The notes beneath the pieces are model-generated. The model was not told the origin of the DNA and ran no database searches. It worked only from the letters and a program-made list of their open reading frames with translations. Position numbers and translations under genes: made by a program. 64,000 nt of DNA from Torymus aiolomorphi (lineage: Eukaryota > Arthropoda > Insecta > Hymenoptera > Torymidae): positions 214,076,942 through 214,140,941 of the forward strand of contig CM070874.1 in assembly GCA_036365515.1 (NCBI GenBank), given 5' to 3'. Positions within the stretch are counted from its first letter, which is position 1. Each line of letters begins with the position of its first letter. This document shows positions 1 through 12,160 of the stretch, piece after piece.

Positions 1-2011
1 TATATGGTTTCAACTATTAAAAATTTGTAATTCTTAGTTAATTGAATGCTAATTTGGGTATTAGTTTATATTATATCTTTACGTTGTCCATGGGCAGAAA
101 CTAACTACACAAAAAGGCTTCACTTGCTCTTTACGAAAAATGTTGCGCACACGGATTTCGGAGAAATCCGGCAGAAAAATATTCTTTAAACGTGTAGAAA
201 TTGTCAATATTGATGAAATTCATTGATTGCGCCCATCTTGACTTGGAAATGTGTTGGGAGCCAAAAGTGCCGTCATCAAATGCCCGTCGCAGGCTCTTTA
301 AAAAAAAAGTCGTACGTACGTATTTCCGCCAAATATTGCGAAACTATATGGTTTCAACTATCATAAATTCGTAATTCTTAGTTGAATGCAAAATTGGGTA
401 TCAGTTTATACAATATCTTTATATCGTCCATGGGCAGAAACATTCTACACAAAAAGGCTTCACATGATCTTTACAAAAAAGGCACACACGGATTTCTGGG
501 AAATCCGGTAGAAAAATATCCTTTAAACGACTAGAAATTGTCAATTATGTTGAAATTCATTGATTACGTCCATGTTGACTTGGAAATGGGTTGGGAGACA
601 AAGGGCCGCTACCAAAAACCCTTCGCAGGCTCTTTACAAAAAAAGTCGCCCGCTCGTATTACCGCTAGAGATTCCGTAACTATATGGTTTCAACTATTAT
701 AAATTCGTAATTCTTAGTTGAATGCAAATTTGGGTATTAGTTTATATTATATCTTTATATCGTCCATGGGCAGAAACTTTCTACACAAAAATGCTTCGCA
801 TGCTCTTTAAAAAAATGTTGCTAACACGGATTTCGGGGAAATCCGGCAGAAAAATTTTCTTTAAACGTCTTGAAATTGTCAATTATGATGAACCTCATTG
901 ATTACGCCCATCTTGACCTGGAAATGGGTTGGGAGCCAAAAGGGCCGTCATCAAAAACATATCGCATGCTATTTACAAAAATGTCGCGCGCTCGTATTTC
1001 GGGGAAATCCGGCAGAAAAATTTTCTTTAAACGTCTTGAAATTGTCAATTATGATGAACCTCATTGATTACGCCCATCTTGACCTGGAAATGGGTTGGGA
1101 GCCAAAAGGGCCGTCATCAAAAACATATCGCATGCTATTTACAAAAATGTAGCGCACATGGATTTCTGGGAAATCTGGCAGAAAAATATTCTTTAAATGT
1201 CTAGAAATTGTCAATTATGGAGACATTCATTGATTACGCCCATGTTGTCTTGGAAATGGGTTGGGAGCAAAAAGAGCCGCCATCAAGAACCTTCTCAGGC
1301 TCTTTACAAAAAAAGTCGCGCGCCCGTATTTCCGCCAATTATTGCGAAACTATTTGCTTTCAACTATTATAAATTGGTAATTCTTAGTTAGTTGAATGCA
1401 AATTCGGGTATTAGTTTATATTATATGTTTATATCGTTCATGGGCAGAAGCATTCTATACAAAAAGGTTTCATATGCTCTTTATAAAAAATGTTGCGCAG
1501 ACGGATTTCGGAGAAATCCTGCAGAAAAATATTCTTTAAACTTCTAGAAATTGTCAATTATGATGAAATTCATTGATTACGCCCATGTTGGCTTGGAAAT
1601 GGATAGGGAGCCAGAAGTTCCGCCATCGAAAACCCTTCGCAGGGTCTTTACAAAAAGGCTCGCGCGCTCGTATTTCCGCTAAATATTGCGGAACTATATG
1701 ATTTCAACTATTACAAATTAGTAATTCTTAGTTAGTTGAATGCAAGTTTGGGTACTAGTTTATATTATATCTTTATATCGTTCATGGGCAGAAACTTTCT
1801 ACACAAAAAGGCTTCACAAGCTCCTTACAAAAAATGTTGCGCACACAGATTTCGGAGAAATCCGGCAGAAAAATATTCTTTAAACGTCTAGAAATTGTCA
1901 ATATTGATGAAATTCATCGATTACGCCCATCTTGCCTTGGAAATGGGTTGCGAGCCAAAAGTGCTGCCATCAAAAGCCCTTCGCAGGCTCTTTACAGAAA
2001 AATGTCGCGCT
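1..2011. repeat. Two-monomer satellite array (A/B), left part
   Basis: Tandem satellite built from two unrelated monomers. Monomer A (about 166 bp) holds the stretch TTTCGGGGAAATCCGGCAG, then AAACGTCTAGAAATTGTC and GGAAATGGGTTGGGAGCC. Monomer B (about 171 bp) holds ATATGGTTTCAACTATT, CTTAGTTAGTTGAATGC and CATGGGCAGAAAC. Both enter through a shared GCTCTTTACAAAAA joint. The anchor GAAATTG falls at 197, 534, 872, 1038, 1204, 1547 and 1891, so spacings are 337, 338, 166, 166, 343 and 344 bp: A alternates with B but A can also repeat alone. Monomer lengths close to nucleosome repeat size resemble centromeric or pericentromeric satellites. Open frames in it arise from the repeat and are not genes. 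The array is cut at 2011/2012 by a retroelement and resumes at 12161. Confidence 0.95.
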
Positions 2012-2279
2012 AGTGATGTGACACCCTTCGAGCGGACCTTCCATATTGTGCACGTGCTGCCTACTCAGCTCCTGGCTATCTGGAGATAAGAAGCAGCAAG
2101 AAGTCGGTTGCAGCCACTTAATATTACATACTCTTGTCAGTCTCTGTCGGGTCCTCAAGCCTTGTAGACGTGTTTTAATAAAGAATACTTTCGATTGTAT
2201 CTTTGAGTGAGTGTGTGGTGTACATTTATTCCATTCACCGAGAATCGGAAAATACTCTAATTTACCCACCAACATAACT
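2012..2279 (+). repeat. 5' LTR of the Ty3/gypsy element
   Basis: The sequence runs from AGTGATGTGAC to CAACATAACT, an AGT...ACT end pair typical of errantivirus LTRs. It includes an AATAAA polyadenylation signal at 2177-2182. The left boundary is where satellite similarity stops. The right boundary is set by the primer-binding site. No second LTR copy exists in the window, so the ends are inferred. Confidence 0.75.
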
Positions 2280-2297
2280 GGCGCTGCGGACAGGATA
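2279..2297 (+). other. Primer-binding site, tRNA-Ser-like
   Basis: TGGCGCTGCGGACAGGATA lies immediately inside the LTR. It starts with TGG, the complement of a tRNA CCA end, and resembles the complement of insect tRNA-Ser 3' ends as used by 17.6-type elements, with several mismatches. The tRNA identity is an inference. Confidence 0.6.
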
Positions 2298-2544
2298 CTG
2301 CGAGACTGCCAATTTCGAATTCCTCTCCAACTTGAGGACGAGAATCTTCACCAAGGAGGCAGCCGGTGATTTTTCCCCACTGTCGCAGTATCTACACGTC
2401 AGCTTCGAGACCCACCTACTTGGTACTGACTCACCAAGAAATCATCAAAGAGATTTCGTCTGTAAGTCTTTGGAATTTCCTTTTATCCCTTAAACCCTTC
2501 ATACGATTGACCTTGAAGCGTTTCGTGAATTAATAAAATAAATC

Positions 2545-3160
2545 ATGGCGAACGAAAGTCAAGCACCTCAGATTACTCTAGAACAATTTAAGCTGCGTTT
2601 ATCTATTTGGCGCGAAGCTATTCCTACGTACGAAGGCGGTACTAAATTGTTATCGCATTTTATTCAACTATGTTGCAAATTTGTCCAAATGTTATATACA
2701 GCAGATCCACTTGTCAATGAATCTCTGTATGCACCTATAAAATCGAAATTACGGCGAAACGTTAGATTTAATAGTAGTAAATAATCCAGCAAACTGGACT
2801 GAATGTAAAAGATTTTTAGTGAACAGATACAGTGATGCGAGTTCGGAAGAACTATTATTTAATAAGCTCAGTGTTTGTTACCAAAAAGCGAATCAATCGT
2901 TTGAAAATTACGCTGACGAAATAAAATTACGATTAAATAGATTAAAAGAACACATTCAGTTAAATAATGAAAACAGAGAGTTAGTTAATATGAAAATTTC
3001 ATTTTATGAAAACGTTGCTAAAAACACTTTTATTAACGGAATAAAGGAACCCTATCATTCATTCTTAACACACTTCGAATTAAACGATATTGAAGATTGT
3101 CTAAATAAATGTAGGGGACACGATAATATGAACAGCAAGCTAATTTTCTTTCGTATATGA
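2545..3160 (+). pseudogene. gag: Ty3/gypsy gag, N-terminal part (broken)
   Basis: Structural capsid polyprotein fragment of the retroelement, read in two frames. The first (2545-2784) starts MANESQAPQITLEQF 265 bp behind the LTR and stops early. The second (about 2785-3160) continues with a helical, charged gag-like segment (RYSDASSEELLFNKLSVCYQ). A frameshift near 2780 separates them, and a second near 3157 leads into the next block. No zinc knuckle is seen here, as in many errantiviruses, which lack CCHC motifs. The assignment rests on position between the primer site and the protease plus weak gag character. Confidence 0.7.
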
Positions 3161-4473
3161 GGCAATGCGAAAGTAAACCGAAAGCAAATTTATTTAACGC
3201 GCCGAGTACCTCGAAAGCTGCTATTTCTTATCAACCGCGACCTGCCATAGCGCAAACCCCATTTAGACCTGCATTACCTAATTTCGGAAACAACAATCTC
3301 GGAAATAACAATTTTGGAAATAACAATCTCGGAAATAACAATTTTGGAAACACCAATTTCGGCAACAGCTTTAGGCAAAATAATAACAATAATAATCAAG
3401 CAATACGTCAAAATTATCAACCGACGCCGATGTCGATAAGTACAAGAAATACCAATCGACCGGGTGGTAATCAAACTAATAGACCGAAAAGTTTGCCGAA
3501 TAACTCTGCGCCTAGAACAAATAATTTCTTCAGAAGTACGGGACCTCCAAATTTTGTAGCAGAAGAACTTCATCACCAAGAAGATCAACAAAATTGTGTC
3601 GCACAAGAAAGCGATTACCCAGAAGAACAGCCTCAAAATCTTGTTAATGAGACGGCTGAAATTGATGATACTGAAAAATTTTCAGATAGACCCCATAGTA
3701 TCAGAAGAGACATAGCAAATCTTAATAATATAGGAAATTCACCAGAGTTGCCGCATATAATCACGTTCAACCCGCCGTTAATAATTTTAATAGATTCCGG
3801 AGCAACATCTCCATTTATGAATCCGAGTATAGCAAATAAAATGTTTCCAAATTACATATTTTCACACAATTTTGAAATTTCATCTATACATAAAGTCACT
3901 AAGGGAACAAGTGCATTAACTTTTCCTTTTTTACAAGAGTTAGGCGACGACACGCCAATAACATTTTTACTCGCACCCGGGCATTCAACGTATGACTGCT
4001 TGATCGGCCACAAAGATCTTCAAAAATTAGAGGCGAACGTCGATTGTAAAAATGAAATATTCAGTACGAGTAAATTCGAAATTAATTACTTAAAAAATAT
4101 CGCAAGCAAGAGCAAAAGCGTGAAGATGAATCATCATCAAGAGTCGGCTACTCAGATAAGAACCATCCATATAAACAGCGAGGAGAAGGATAAGATTACA
4201 TTACTATGCCGCAAGTACAGTGACTACTTTTACAACGAAGAAGAAAAACTTACTGCTACAACAGCAGTTTCTCACGTTATTAAAACAAAAGACGATGATC
4301 CCATGTACGTGAAAAATTTTCGTTATCCATACGCATTGAAAGAAGAAATTCAAAATCAAGTAAAAAAATTATTAAAAGATGGAATAATTCGGCCGAGCGC
4401 GTCTCCTTATTCATCAGGTAGAGAAAAATTCCATAGAAAAGACCGCTTTTACCGTCGAAAATGGCCACTATGA
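3157..4473 (+). pseudogene. gag-pol: gag C-terminus, aspartic protease and RT N-terminus (broken)
   Basis: This 438-residue open stretch starts with a low-complexity gag tail containing five to six NNLGNNNFGN-type repeats (about residues 45-75) and Asn/Pro-rich sequence. The protease follows, with active-site LIDSGATSPFMNP at about residues 210-225. The end is the start of the reverse transcriptase fingers (YALKEEIQNQVKKLLKDGII, then RPSASPYSS). Directly after SPYSS it jumps, out of frame, to sequence that belongs just before the RT motif MPFGLKNAPATFQ. About 70 residues are missing, including the motif-A catalytic aspartate. The RT cannot be functional. Confidence 0.85.
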
Positions 4474-5410
4474 GTATACCAGGATGCCATTTGGCTTGAA
4501 AAATGCACCAGCCACATTCCAACAAATGATGGACAAAATTCTAATGAAATACTTGCACAAATTTTGTTTTGTGTACATGGACGACATCGTCATCTTTTCT
4601 AAATCGCTCCAAGAACATCTTCAACACATAACACTTATTTTTGACGATCTCAGAGAACATGGATTAAAAATACAATTAGATAAGAGCGAGTTCTTGAGGA
4701 AAGAAGTGCCGTTCTTAGGGCACATTATTACCCCGGAAGGAATTAAGCCGAATCCAGACAAAATTAAAGCTATAATAAAATACCCCATACCAAAAACGCA
4801 AATAGAAGTAAGAACATATTTAGAACTTACTGGTTTTTATAGGAAATTCATAAAAAATTATGCTAAAATATCCAAACCTCTCTTCGACACACTCAAGAAA
4901 AAAGGCAAGGTAAATTACAAAAATGAAAAATTTATTGAAGCTTTCAACAAACTTAAAGAACTCATTGCTAATGCACCTGTATTAAGATATCCAGATTTCG
5001 ATAAAGTATTCCACGTAACTTCTGATGCATCAAATACCGCTATTGGGGCAGTTTTATCCCAAGAACAACATCCAATATCCAACTTTTCGAGGACTATAAA
5101 TTCTGCAGAACAGAACTATTCTACTATAGAAAAAGAACTGTTAGGAATTATTGAAACATGTCGATAGTTTCGACCTTATATATACGAACGAAAATTTATT
5201 ATCGAAACAGACCATAAGCCACTCACTTGGCTCTGGTCGTTGAAAACACCTAACACCACATTAATTCGTTGGAGACTGAAATTGGAAGAATATAATTATG
5301 AGATTAAGTACAAGAAAGGATGTGAGAATAAAGTTGCTGACGCTTTAAGCAGATTCGAGATAAACAATCAAGAAGAAGACGAAGACGACTCTCTTTCTAT
5401 GCTCCCATAA
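4474..5410 (+). pseudogene. pol: Reverse transcriptase and RNase H (broken)
   Basis: The frame that is open from 4484 to 5167 contains RT motif B (MPFGLKNAPATF), motif C with the catalytic pair YMDDIVIFS, the LGHIIT thumb region, the connection domain, and the RNase H start VTSDASNTAIGAVLSQ with its first catalytic Asp. A stop after ELLGIIETCR ends the frame. The same frame resumes with ETDHKPLTWLW and KVADALSRF (RNase H end) to about 5410. This is the usual Ty3/gypsy order. Motif A lies in the upstream deletion. Confidence 0.9.
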
Positions 5411-5452
5411 GCGTCCGATATCACCTCTCTCACCAACCGACAGCTAGCTCAA

Positions 5453-6779
5453 ATGTTCGAGGACAAGGATGACGTAACGATTCATACAGCCGAAGAAAAC
5501 CCAGTATTCTCACTACCTGTGTCTCATAAAAATATACATGCATTTAACTACAGCATCATAATCAAAAAAGGGAATGATTACCAAGTCAAAACAACAAAAG
5601 ATAAATTAAAAATTCAATATTTAATAAAAATAAACAAAAATGACGCAGAAGCGCAGTTACTTAAATTTTTCTACGAAAATGTAAAACCAAATAAACAGTA
5701 TGGAATTTATTTTGAGAGCGAAGATCTAGAAATTATCAGTTATAGAATATTGAAAGAAAATTTTAACGAAAAATTGAAATTAGTCAAAACGAATACGTAC
5801 ACTACTGTCACCAACCGAAATAATTTCTTAAAAGAATTGGAAAAATATCAAAATAAGACCCACAATGGAATCAGAGGAACAGCAGCGCATTTCAAAAAGA
5901 AATTATACACGCTCAATATGGAGAGGATGATCCAAAACTACATCAACCAATGCGAAACCTGCCTAGAACACAAATACGAGAGAAGGCCATATATCACAGA
6001 GACGTATGGACCTATAATACCGAATAGGCCCCTCCAACACTTACATCTAGACATATTCCACTATAACAAGGAGAAGTTACTGACGATCATCGACATATTC
6101 TCGAAATACGCTCAGGCTTATCATTTGCCTGATGGCAATGCAATAGCAGTAATAAGCAAATTAAGAAATTTTAGCTCTCACCACAACTTCCCAGATAAAA
6201 TTACTACAGACAGTGGAAGCGAGTTCAACTCTACGATATTCAAGCAATTTTGTCGATTACATAAAATTGACTATCATCAGACCACCATCAATAGACACAC
6301 CTCCAACGGACCAATCGAGCGACTACAATCAAAGTATACACTCGAGCACAAATTATGCGCTATTTACACTGTTATACGGGCTGTACGAAAATCTTCATAA
6401 ACATGTCATTGACCCGAATGCAGACACTATCGAAAGTTATAACGAGCTTCGAAAGATTGAAATTTTACCGTTTTATGAGGAACTCTATCGAAAACAACGT
6501 GAAAATCAAAATCTGCCAGTTGATTCGGATAAAACGTTAGAAGATAAAGAAATTTTTATCAAAACACACCAACAACAACGTGATAAGACCGCGCCGCGAT
6601 ATCAGAAACTTCTCGTAGAAAAACAACAGGGTCCCTCCTTAGATTGCTACATACACGGGCAACCGCGTCGTTATAACATAAAGGATGCAAAGAGGATAAG
6701 AAAAGATTCTTCGTTTTTGCAGGAAAATGAAGACCGGACTAATCATGATACTTCTGACCATACTAGTGAAGAGCAATGA
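5453..6779 (+). pseudogene. int: Integrase (frameshifted)
   Basis: Read in two overlapping frames, 5453-6400 and 6213-6779. The HHCC zinc domain is visible as [10 protein letters not shown] followed by CETC. The catalytic core carries the D,D,E set: [14 protein letters not shown] and GPIERLQS. Next to the glutamate the frame shifts, and the C-terminal part ([10 protein letters not shown]... then EEQ) continues in another frame. The end at 6779 overlaps the env start at 6727, as is common in errantiviruses. Confidence 0.85.
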
Positions 6780-7371
6780 GATAGACGAGCATAGCACTCA
6801 TTACGACCACCACCATGGAATTGGGAGAATAATTCAAAATTTCCATCATGTGCACTTTCACATCAATATCACGACGTTAAAATATACTTATAATCGTATC
6901 CTTGATAGCTATACCACACTGTCTTCCGAATTGAAGTTACAAGTCACAGATTTATCATCATCCCGATTGGAATCAAATTTACTAAAACAGGCCGTAATTA
7001 CTCTGCGAGGAATCATATCAAAATTTACAGCAAATATCACCAGCGAACACTAGATTAAAAAGAGGTTTGATAAACGGACTTGGCACAGCAATTAAGTATA
7101 TTTTTGGAAATCCGGATGCCAATGATTTAAACAGAATCAACAATTATCTAAATCTACTCGATAATGAACAACAGGAAGATATGATAGTTCTCAACAAATC
7201 AGTCACTATTATAAACAAAATTAGTAAAAGTATAAATAACAATACTGAAATAATTAACCGAAATTTATGGAATTTTCCACAGCTCTCGATCAACAAAACG
7301 AAAAATTAAATGTTTTTGAAGCCGCCGTTACTCTCATAATACAGGAACAAAATTTCTTAAGTTTGCTCGGT
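6727..7371 (+). pseudogene. env: Errantivirus env-like glycoprotein, 5' portion (broken)
   Basis: The start [16 protein letters not shown] is a good signal-peptide candidate. A frameshift near 7053 separates the N-terminal part (6727-7053) from 7067-7309. At that junction lies a basic cleavage-like motif followed by a glycine-rich hydrophobic segment (GLINGLGTAIKYIFG), which matches the furin site plus fusion peptide of baculovirus-F-like insect errantivirus Env. A stop at about 7307 follows, and then a LINE insertion at 7372 divides the gene. Inferred role of the ancestral protein: membrane fusion. The copy is inactive. Confidence 0.75.
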
Positions 7372-7498
7372 CAGTCTCGTGCGAGCAGTCGTAGTATCAA
7401 CACGTGTTTACGTTTAGCTACCGATTCGACTATCTAACTGATTTAAATCGCGTGTGTAAAGTTCGCTATTGGTGTTGGTTTATATAATCAACACCAAA

Positions 7499-8748
7499 AT
7501 GCTTGAAACTATGGGGTCAAAAGATCACCAAACCCCAGATAAATATACAAAGTGGCAGCAAGTTAATAATTCCAAAAAAAGGGATAGAAATAGTCCAGAA
7601 AACCAAGTGAGAGAACCTAAGCAATTTAAAATTACTGATTACTGGCTGAATAACCCAATTACCACAAATAACAAGTTCGATGCTCTAACTAAAGTGAAAG
7701 ATATCACAAGCCCTTCATTGGATGACAGAGAGGCCGAAAACAAACAAACAGCACAAAACCATCTACAAAAATCACCTCCCATTTTTGTTAGCGGAGTCAG
7801 TGTTATAAAACCACTGATAGATTTACTAAATGAAATAGCTAAGAATAATTATACTATAAAAGTTTTGCCGAACAATGAAGTTAAAATTCAGCCAAGCTCC
7901 TCGGAAAAATTCATACCAATTGTAGAAGCTTTGAAAAAAAAAATACCGAATTTCATACCTTTCAAAGAAAACAAGACAGAAGCTTTAAAGTAGTCTTGAG
8001 GAATATGCACCCTTCGACTGATACAGCAGAAATCCAAGAGGAAATTGAAAAACTTGGCCATAAAGTTAGGAATATAACGAACATTAAACACAACACAATG
8101 AAAGTTCCGTTACCGCTATTCTTTATAGAATTAGAATCCAACGACCAAAACAAAACTATATACAAGGTAAACAGACTACTAAATACTGTAGTGATTTTTG
8201 AGCCGTTGAGAAAAAAGCGAGATATACCTCAATGCACAAATTGTCAGGGCTATAACCATACCAAAAATTACTGTTATAAACAACCAGTATGTGTTAAGTG
8301 TGCAAGGAATCATGCAACAAACGAATGTCCAATCAAAGAAAAAATTAAAGAAGTGAAGTGTGCAAACTGTGAGGGTAACCATCCAGCTAGCTACAAAGGC
8401 TGTGAAGTTAGGAAACAATTGCATCAGAAATTCTTTCAAACACTGAGGCCGAAAGAAATAAATCAAACTTCAATGCCCACAAAAAACACCGGTGATATAA
8501 GTACGGTAAGGCCCAACGTTACTTTTGCGCAAGCAGCTAAAGAGAGACATAATATTTCCGACTCATCAAAACAAACAATAGAAGCACAAGCAACAACAGA
8601 TGTTACAAATGTAAATATAAACTCTAATAAAATAGAAGAAATGATGATTCACTTGATGAATCGTATGGATACAATGCTAAATTTGCTTTCCACGTTATTA
8701 AATAAATTAGGAATTAAAAATGTTAAATATAGCCATATGGAATGCTAA
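7499..8748 (+). pseudogene. LINE ORF1 (gag-like, frameshifted)
   Basis: The first good ATG is at 7499 (MLETMGSKDH). The frame stops at 7993, exactly where a +1 shift restores FKVVLRNMHPSTD, the conserved RRM-like ORF1 segment of Jockey-type elements. It then stays open to 8748. Knuckles follow as CTNCQGYNHTKNYC, CVKCARNHATNEC and a third CANCEGNHPASYKGC. The protein would bind LINE RNA. ORF1 overlaps ORF2 by 29 nt (8720-8748), a common LINE arrangement. A single indel between about 7950 and 7990 breaks it. Confidence 0.85.
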
Positions 8749-11389
8749 CGGCTTAAGTCACAGGTTACTCGAAATAAAGAACTTTTTACAGATCCATAAT
8801 ATAGACGTGATGTTAATTTCAGAAACGCATTTTACTATTAAAAATTATTTTAAACTTCCATACCACGAAGTGTATGATACAAAACATCCTGATGGAAAAG
8901 CACACGGTGGTACAGCCATAATAATAAAAAAATGCCTAAATCATTTTGAAAATGAAAAATATAGTGAGAAATTTCTACAAGCTACTACAATAACAATTAC
9001 GGAAAGAAAAGGACCCATAACACTTTCAGCAGTATATTGCCCACCGATATACAGCATCAGTAGTGAAACATTTCAAAAATTTTTTGAGAATCTGGGAAAT
9101 AGATTCATAGCCGGAGGTGACTATAATGCGAAACATCCATGGTGGGGCTCAAGGTTATCAACTCCAAATCCAAAAGGTAGAAATCTGTATGAGGTAATAC
9201 GAAACAAAAATTATAATGTAGCATCAACTGGTGAACCAACATACTGGCCTTCAGACGTAAACAAAACCCCAGATCTTATTGATTTTGCCGTTACATACGG
9301 AATAAATCCAAGGTATATTACTGCGAAATCCTGCTTGGATCTATCATCTGATCACTCACCAATATTACTTCAAGTAAATGCTGAAATGGTCATTTCACCA
9401 AAAAATACTAAATTGTATAACAAAAAACAAACTGGAATGTATTTAAAACATACATCAATGATCATCTTAAGTGCAACGTTCCACTAAAAAATAATGATCA
9501 GCTGGAAGATGCTATTGAAAACTTTAACAAACTTATACATGTGGCCGTAGACGTAGCAACTCCATCAAACAGTTCGCAAACCAAAAACACCAGTTAGATA
9601 TTCCACCTTTTATAGCAAAAAAAATCAAAGAAAAAAGACACTTGCGTCGAATATGGCAGAAAAGTAGAAGAAAGGAAGATAAAAAGAAAGTGAACTGTGC
9701 AAATAATGAACTGAAAAAGCTATTGGCAATGGACAAAAATATCAGCATACAAAAATATCTGGAAGGTTTGTCCTCATCAGAAGCCAGCGATTACTCGTTA
9801 TGGAAAGCCACCAAAAAAATTACAAGGCCACAAAATCCAATAATTCCCATCAGATTACCTGATGGTAAATGGGCCAGGACTGAAAAAGAAAAAGCGAGAA
9901 CTTTTGCCCTGCACTTCAGTAAAGTCTTCGATGAGCCCGAACAACTGATAAATAATGAAGAAGAATTAAAACTGCTGCAGATCGAGAACACTCAGGAACA
10001 TGTAATAAAAAAATTCAAGAATTCAAAGTAAAAGAAGTAATATCCATGATTAAAAATCTCAAAACTAAAAAGGCTCCAGGCTACGATAGTATTGACGGTC
10101 ACATACTTAAAAATATACCTCTAAAAGCAATCAGATTCATCACCATTCTAATAAATTCCAGCCTACGTTTAGAACACTTTCCAGACCAATGGAAAGTTGC
10201 CCAAATAATTTTGATACCCAAACCGGGTAAAGATCACAATCTATCTTCTTACAGACCCATCAGCTTATTACCAATCATCTCAAAAATCTTTGAAAAACTT
10301 TTAGCCAATCGTATTAACAAAATAATACTGGAGAAAAAACTTATTCCAAATCATCAATTTGGCTTTCGGAACAAACATGCCACCATCGAACAAGTAAACA
10401 GAATTACAAATAAAATTAGAAATGCATTCGAGAGAAAGAAATATTGCTCAGCAGCATTCTTAGATGTATCACAAGCATTTGATAAAGTTTGGCATAAAGG
10501 ACTATTGTTCAAACTGAAAAAACACTTACCAGCTGAATATTACAATTTATTAAAATCATACTTGAGTAATAGATCTTTTCAAATAAAAATAAACACCACT
10601 GTTTCAGAACTTTATAATATCAAAGCTGGGGTCCCTCAAGGAAGTGTACTAGGACCTATTCTTTACTTAATTTATACATCCGATCTACCTACTTCAACGA
10701 ATTTAACCTTAGCAACGTATGCAGATGATACAGCTATAATGGCGTGTAACTCGAGCGCAAAGACTGCTTCTCAAAAACTTCAAAATTATCTAAATGTTGC
10801 ACAAGATTGGTATAAAAAATGGAGGATAAAAATAAATGAAGAAAAATCAACACATGTTACCTTCACGCTTCGCAAAGAAACCTGCCCCTCAGTCTACTTA
10901 AATGGAAAAGTAATACCACGTAACGATAGCGTTAAGTATCTTGGAATGCATCTGGATAGAAGATTAACGTGGAGAACACACATATGGACTAAGCGAAAAC
11001 AGCTAAATTTGAAGTTTAAGAAAATGTACTGGTTGCTCGGAAAAAACTCGAAACTGACTGTTGACAATAAATTACTAATCTACAAAAGCATTTTGAAACC
11101 AGTTTGGACGTACGGTATACAACTTTGGGGAACAACTTCAAATAGCAATGTGGAAATACTCGAACGATTTCAATCAAAAGTTTTAAGAAGTATAGTTAAT
11201 GCTCCCTGGTTTGTTCCTAATGAATTAATTCAAAAGGACCTCCAAATCCCTACGGTTAAAGAAGAAATAAGCTCTTTTCATAACAGATATAAAGATAGAT
11301 TAACAAATCATCCAAATATTCTAGCTACAAACATACTACAAGAAACACTCAAAACTACTAGATTAAAGAAGTATAAAACTATCAAATAA
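8720..11389 (+). pseudogene. LINE ORF2: APE endonuclease and reverse transcriptase (frameshifted)
   Basis: The ATG at 8720 opens MLNIAIWNANGL, the first APE motif. Others are ISETHF, GGDYNAKHPWWGS, DLIDFAV and LSSDHSPIL. The endonuclease frame ends at 9487. A spacer runs through another frame (about 9470-9597), then 9642-10031, and the original frame returns at 10046-11389, so at least three indels are present. The RT block has KKAPGYDSIDG, LIPKPGKDHN, SYRPISLLP, FLDVSQAFDKVWH (motif A), GVPQGSVLGP (motif B) and the catalytic ATYADDTAI (motif C). No RNase H follows. Confidence 0.9.
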
Positions 11390-11570
11390 AAAACGTAAAA
11401 TCTGGTTTTTTTCCTATGTGAAACAACTGTATAATGAGTATTTACTGCTGAGTGAATATTCGCATCATGATTCTTTTAAAAAAATGTATAACCTGCACTT
11501 ATTGTTTATGTTAACAGATTGTGTATAAATAAATTTAAAAAAAAAAAAAAAAAAAAAAAGTTTGCTCGGT

Positions 11571-12160
11571 AAAATAAAGCGTTCATTTATTTTCTCAGAT
11601 CAAACGTTTGATTTAGAAGTGTTGACTTATGAACAAATTGTCGATATACTTACTCATCTATTAGGAATTTACTCGAAAAAGGAATTAATAATGCATTACT
11701 ATAATCTGTTGGATTTTCCTTTCACCCAAGGTATGTATCCATGACCTCATTATTTACACGCTAAAAATTCCTATCCTAAACCCCATCGAATTCTCCTTAT
11801 TCCAAAGACCTTCTATAATTAATAATAATAACCAAACTGAAATCATCACTACGCCATTGAAGCTATTCGGACCCTTAATCAAATTATCAGCTCAAAAATG
11901 TCAAGAAATATACAAGCAGAATTATTTGTCTCAGAAAATCGTCACGAGAGAAATTGAAACCACTTCTTTTCAAATAAATACGCCTTTACTTCTAGCATAT
12001 CCTTTGTCCGATACTTTAACGTTGATATCAAGTAATTATGAAACAACCATTACGCATAATAATACCAAAATTATGCATCGAGGAACCCGTTTGATCGAAG
12101 GAAACGATCTACAAATAGAAGAACATATACTCAACAAAAATTTTGGAGACATAAAGCAGC
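11571..12160 (+). pseudogene. env: Errantivirus env-like glycoprotein, 3' portion (broken, truncated)
   Basis: The downstream half of the env split by the LINE resumes directly after the duplicated target site. It is open from 11562 to 11744 and again from 11857 to about 12160 in another frame, so it is frameshifted. The sequence then enters satellite at 12161 before any transmembrane anchor or LTR, so the C-terminus is missing. Confidence 0.65.

Larger units (their letters stand above)
7372..11559 (+). mobile_element. Jockey-clade-like LINE, 5' complete, inserted in env
   Basis: A 4,188-bp non-LTR retrotransposon that starts with CAGTCTCGTGCGAGCAG, like internal-promoter starts of I/Jockey elements, and ends in a poly-A tail of about 22 nt (11538-11559). 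The insertion duplicated GTTTGCTCGGT (7361-7371 and 11560-11570, possibly two more A's). A 5' UTR of about 127 bp, ORF1 with CCHC knuckles, ORF2 with APE endonuclease and RT, and no RNase H fit the Jockey clade. ORF1 has one frameshift and ORF2 at least three, so it is dead. It is younger than the errantivirus copy it sits in. Confidence 0.93.
2012..12160 (+). mobile_element. Ty3/gypsy errantivirus-like element, 3' truncated, carrying a nested LINE
   Basis: A plus-strand LTR retroelement begins abruptly inside satellite DNA with an AGTGATG... LTR, followed by a primer-binding site, gag, protease, reverse transcriptase, RNase H, integrase and an env-like gene. This is the gene order of insect errantiviruses. 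Env is interrupted by a LINE (7372-11559). After the env fragment the sequence passes straight into satellite at 12161: the 3' end of env, the polypurine tract and the 3' LTR are missing, so no target-site duplication can be checked. All genes carry frameshifts or deletions. The copy is an inactive fossil. Confidence 0.9.

Noticed and set aside
870..1391. Repeated open frames (64-104 codons) in the satellite, recurring at 13425-13739 and 16492-17522
   Set aside because: They arise because the monomer has few stops. The frame is not kept between monomers (166 and 171 bp are not multiples of 3), and there is no domain or start context.
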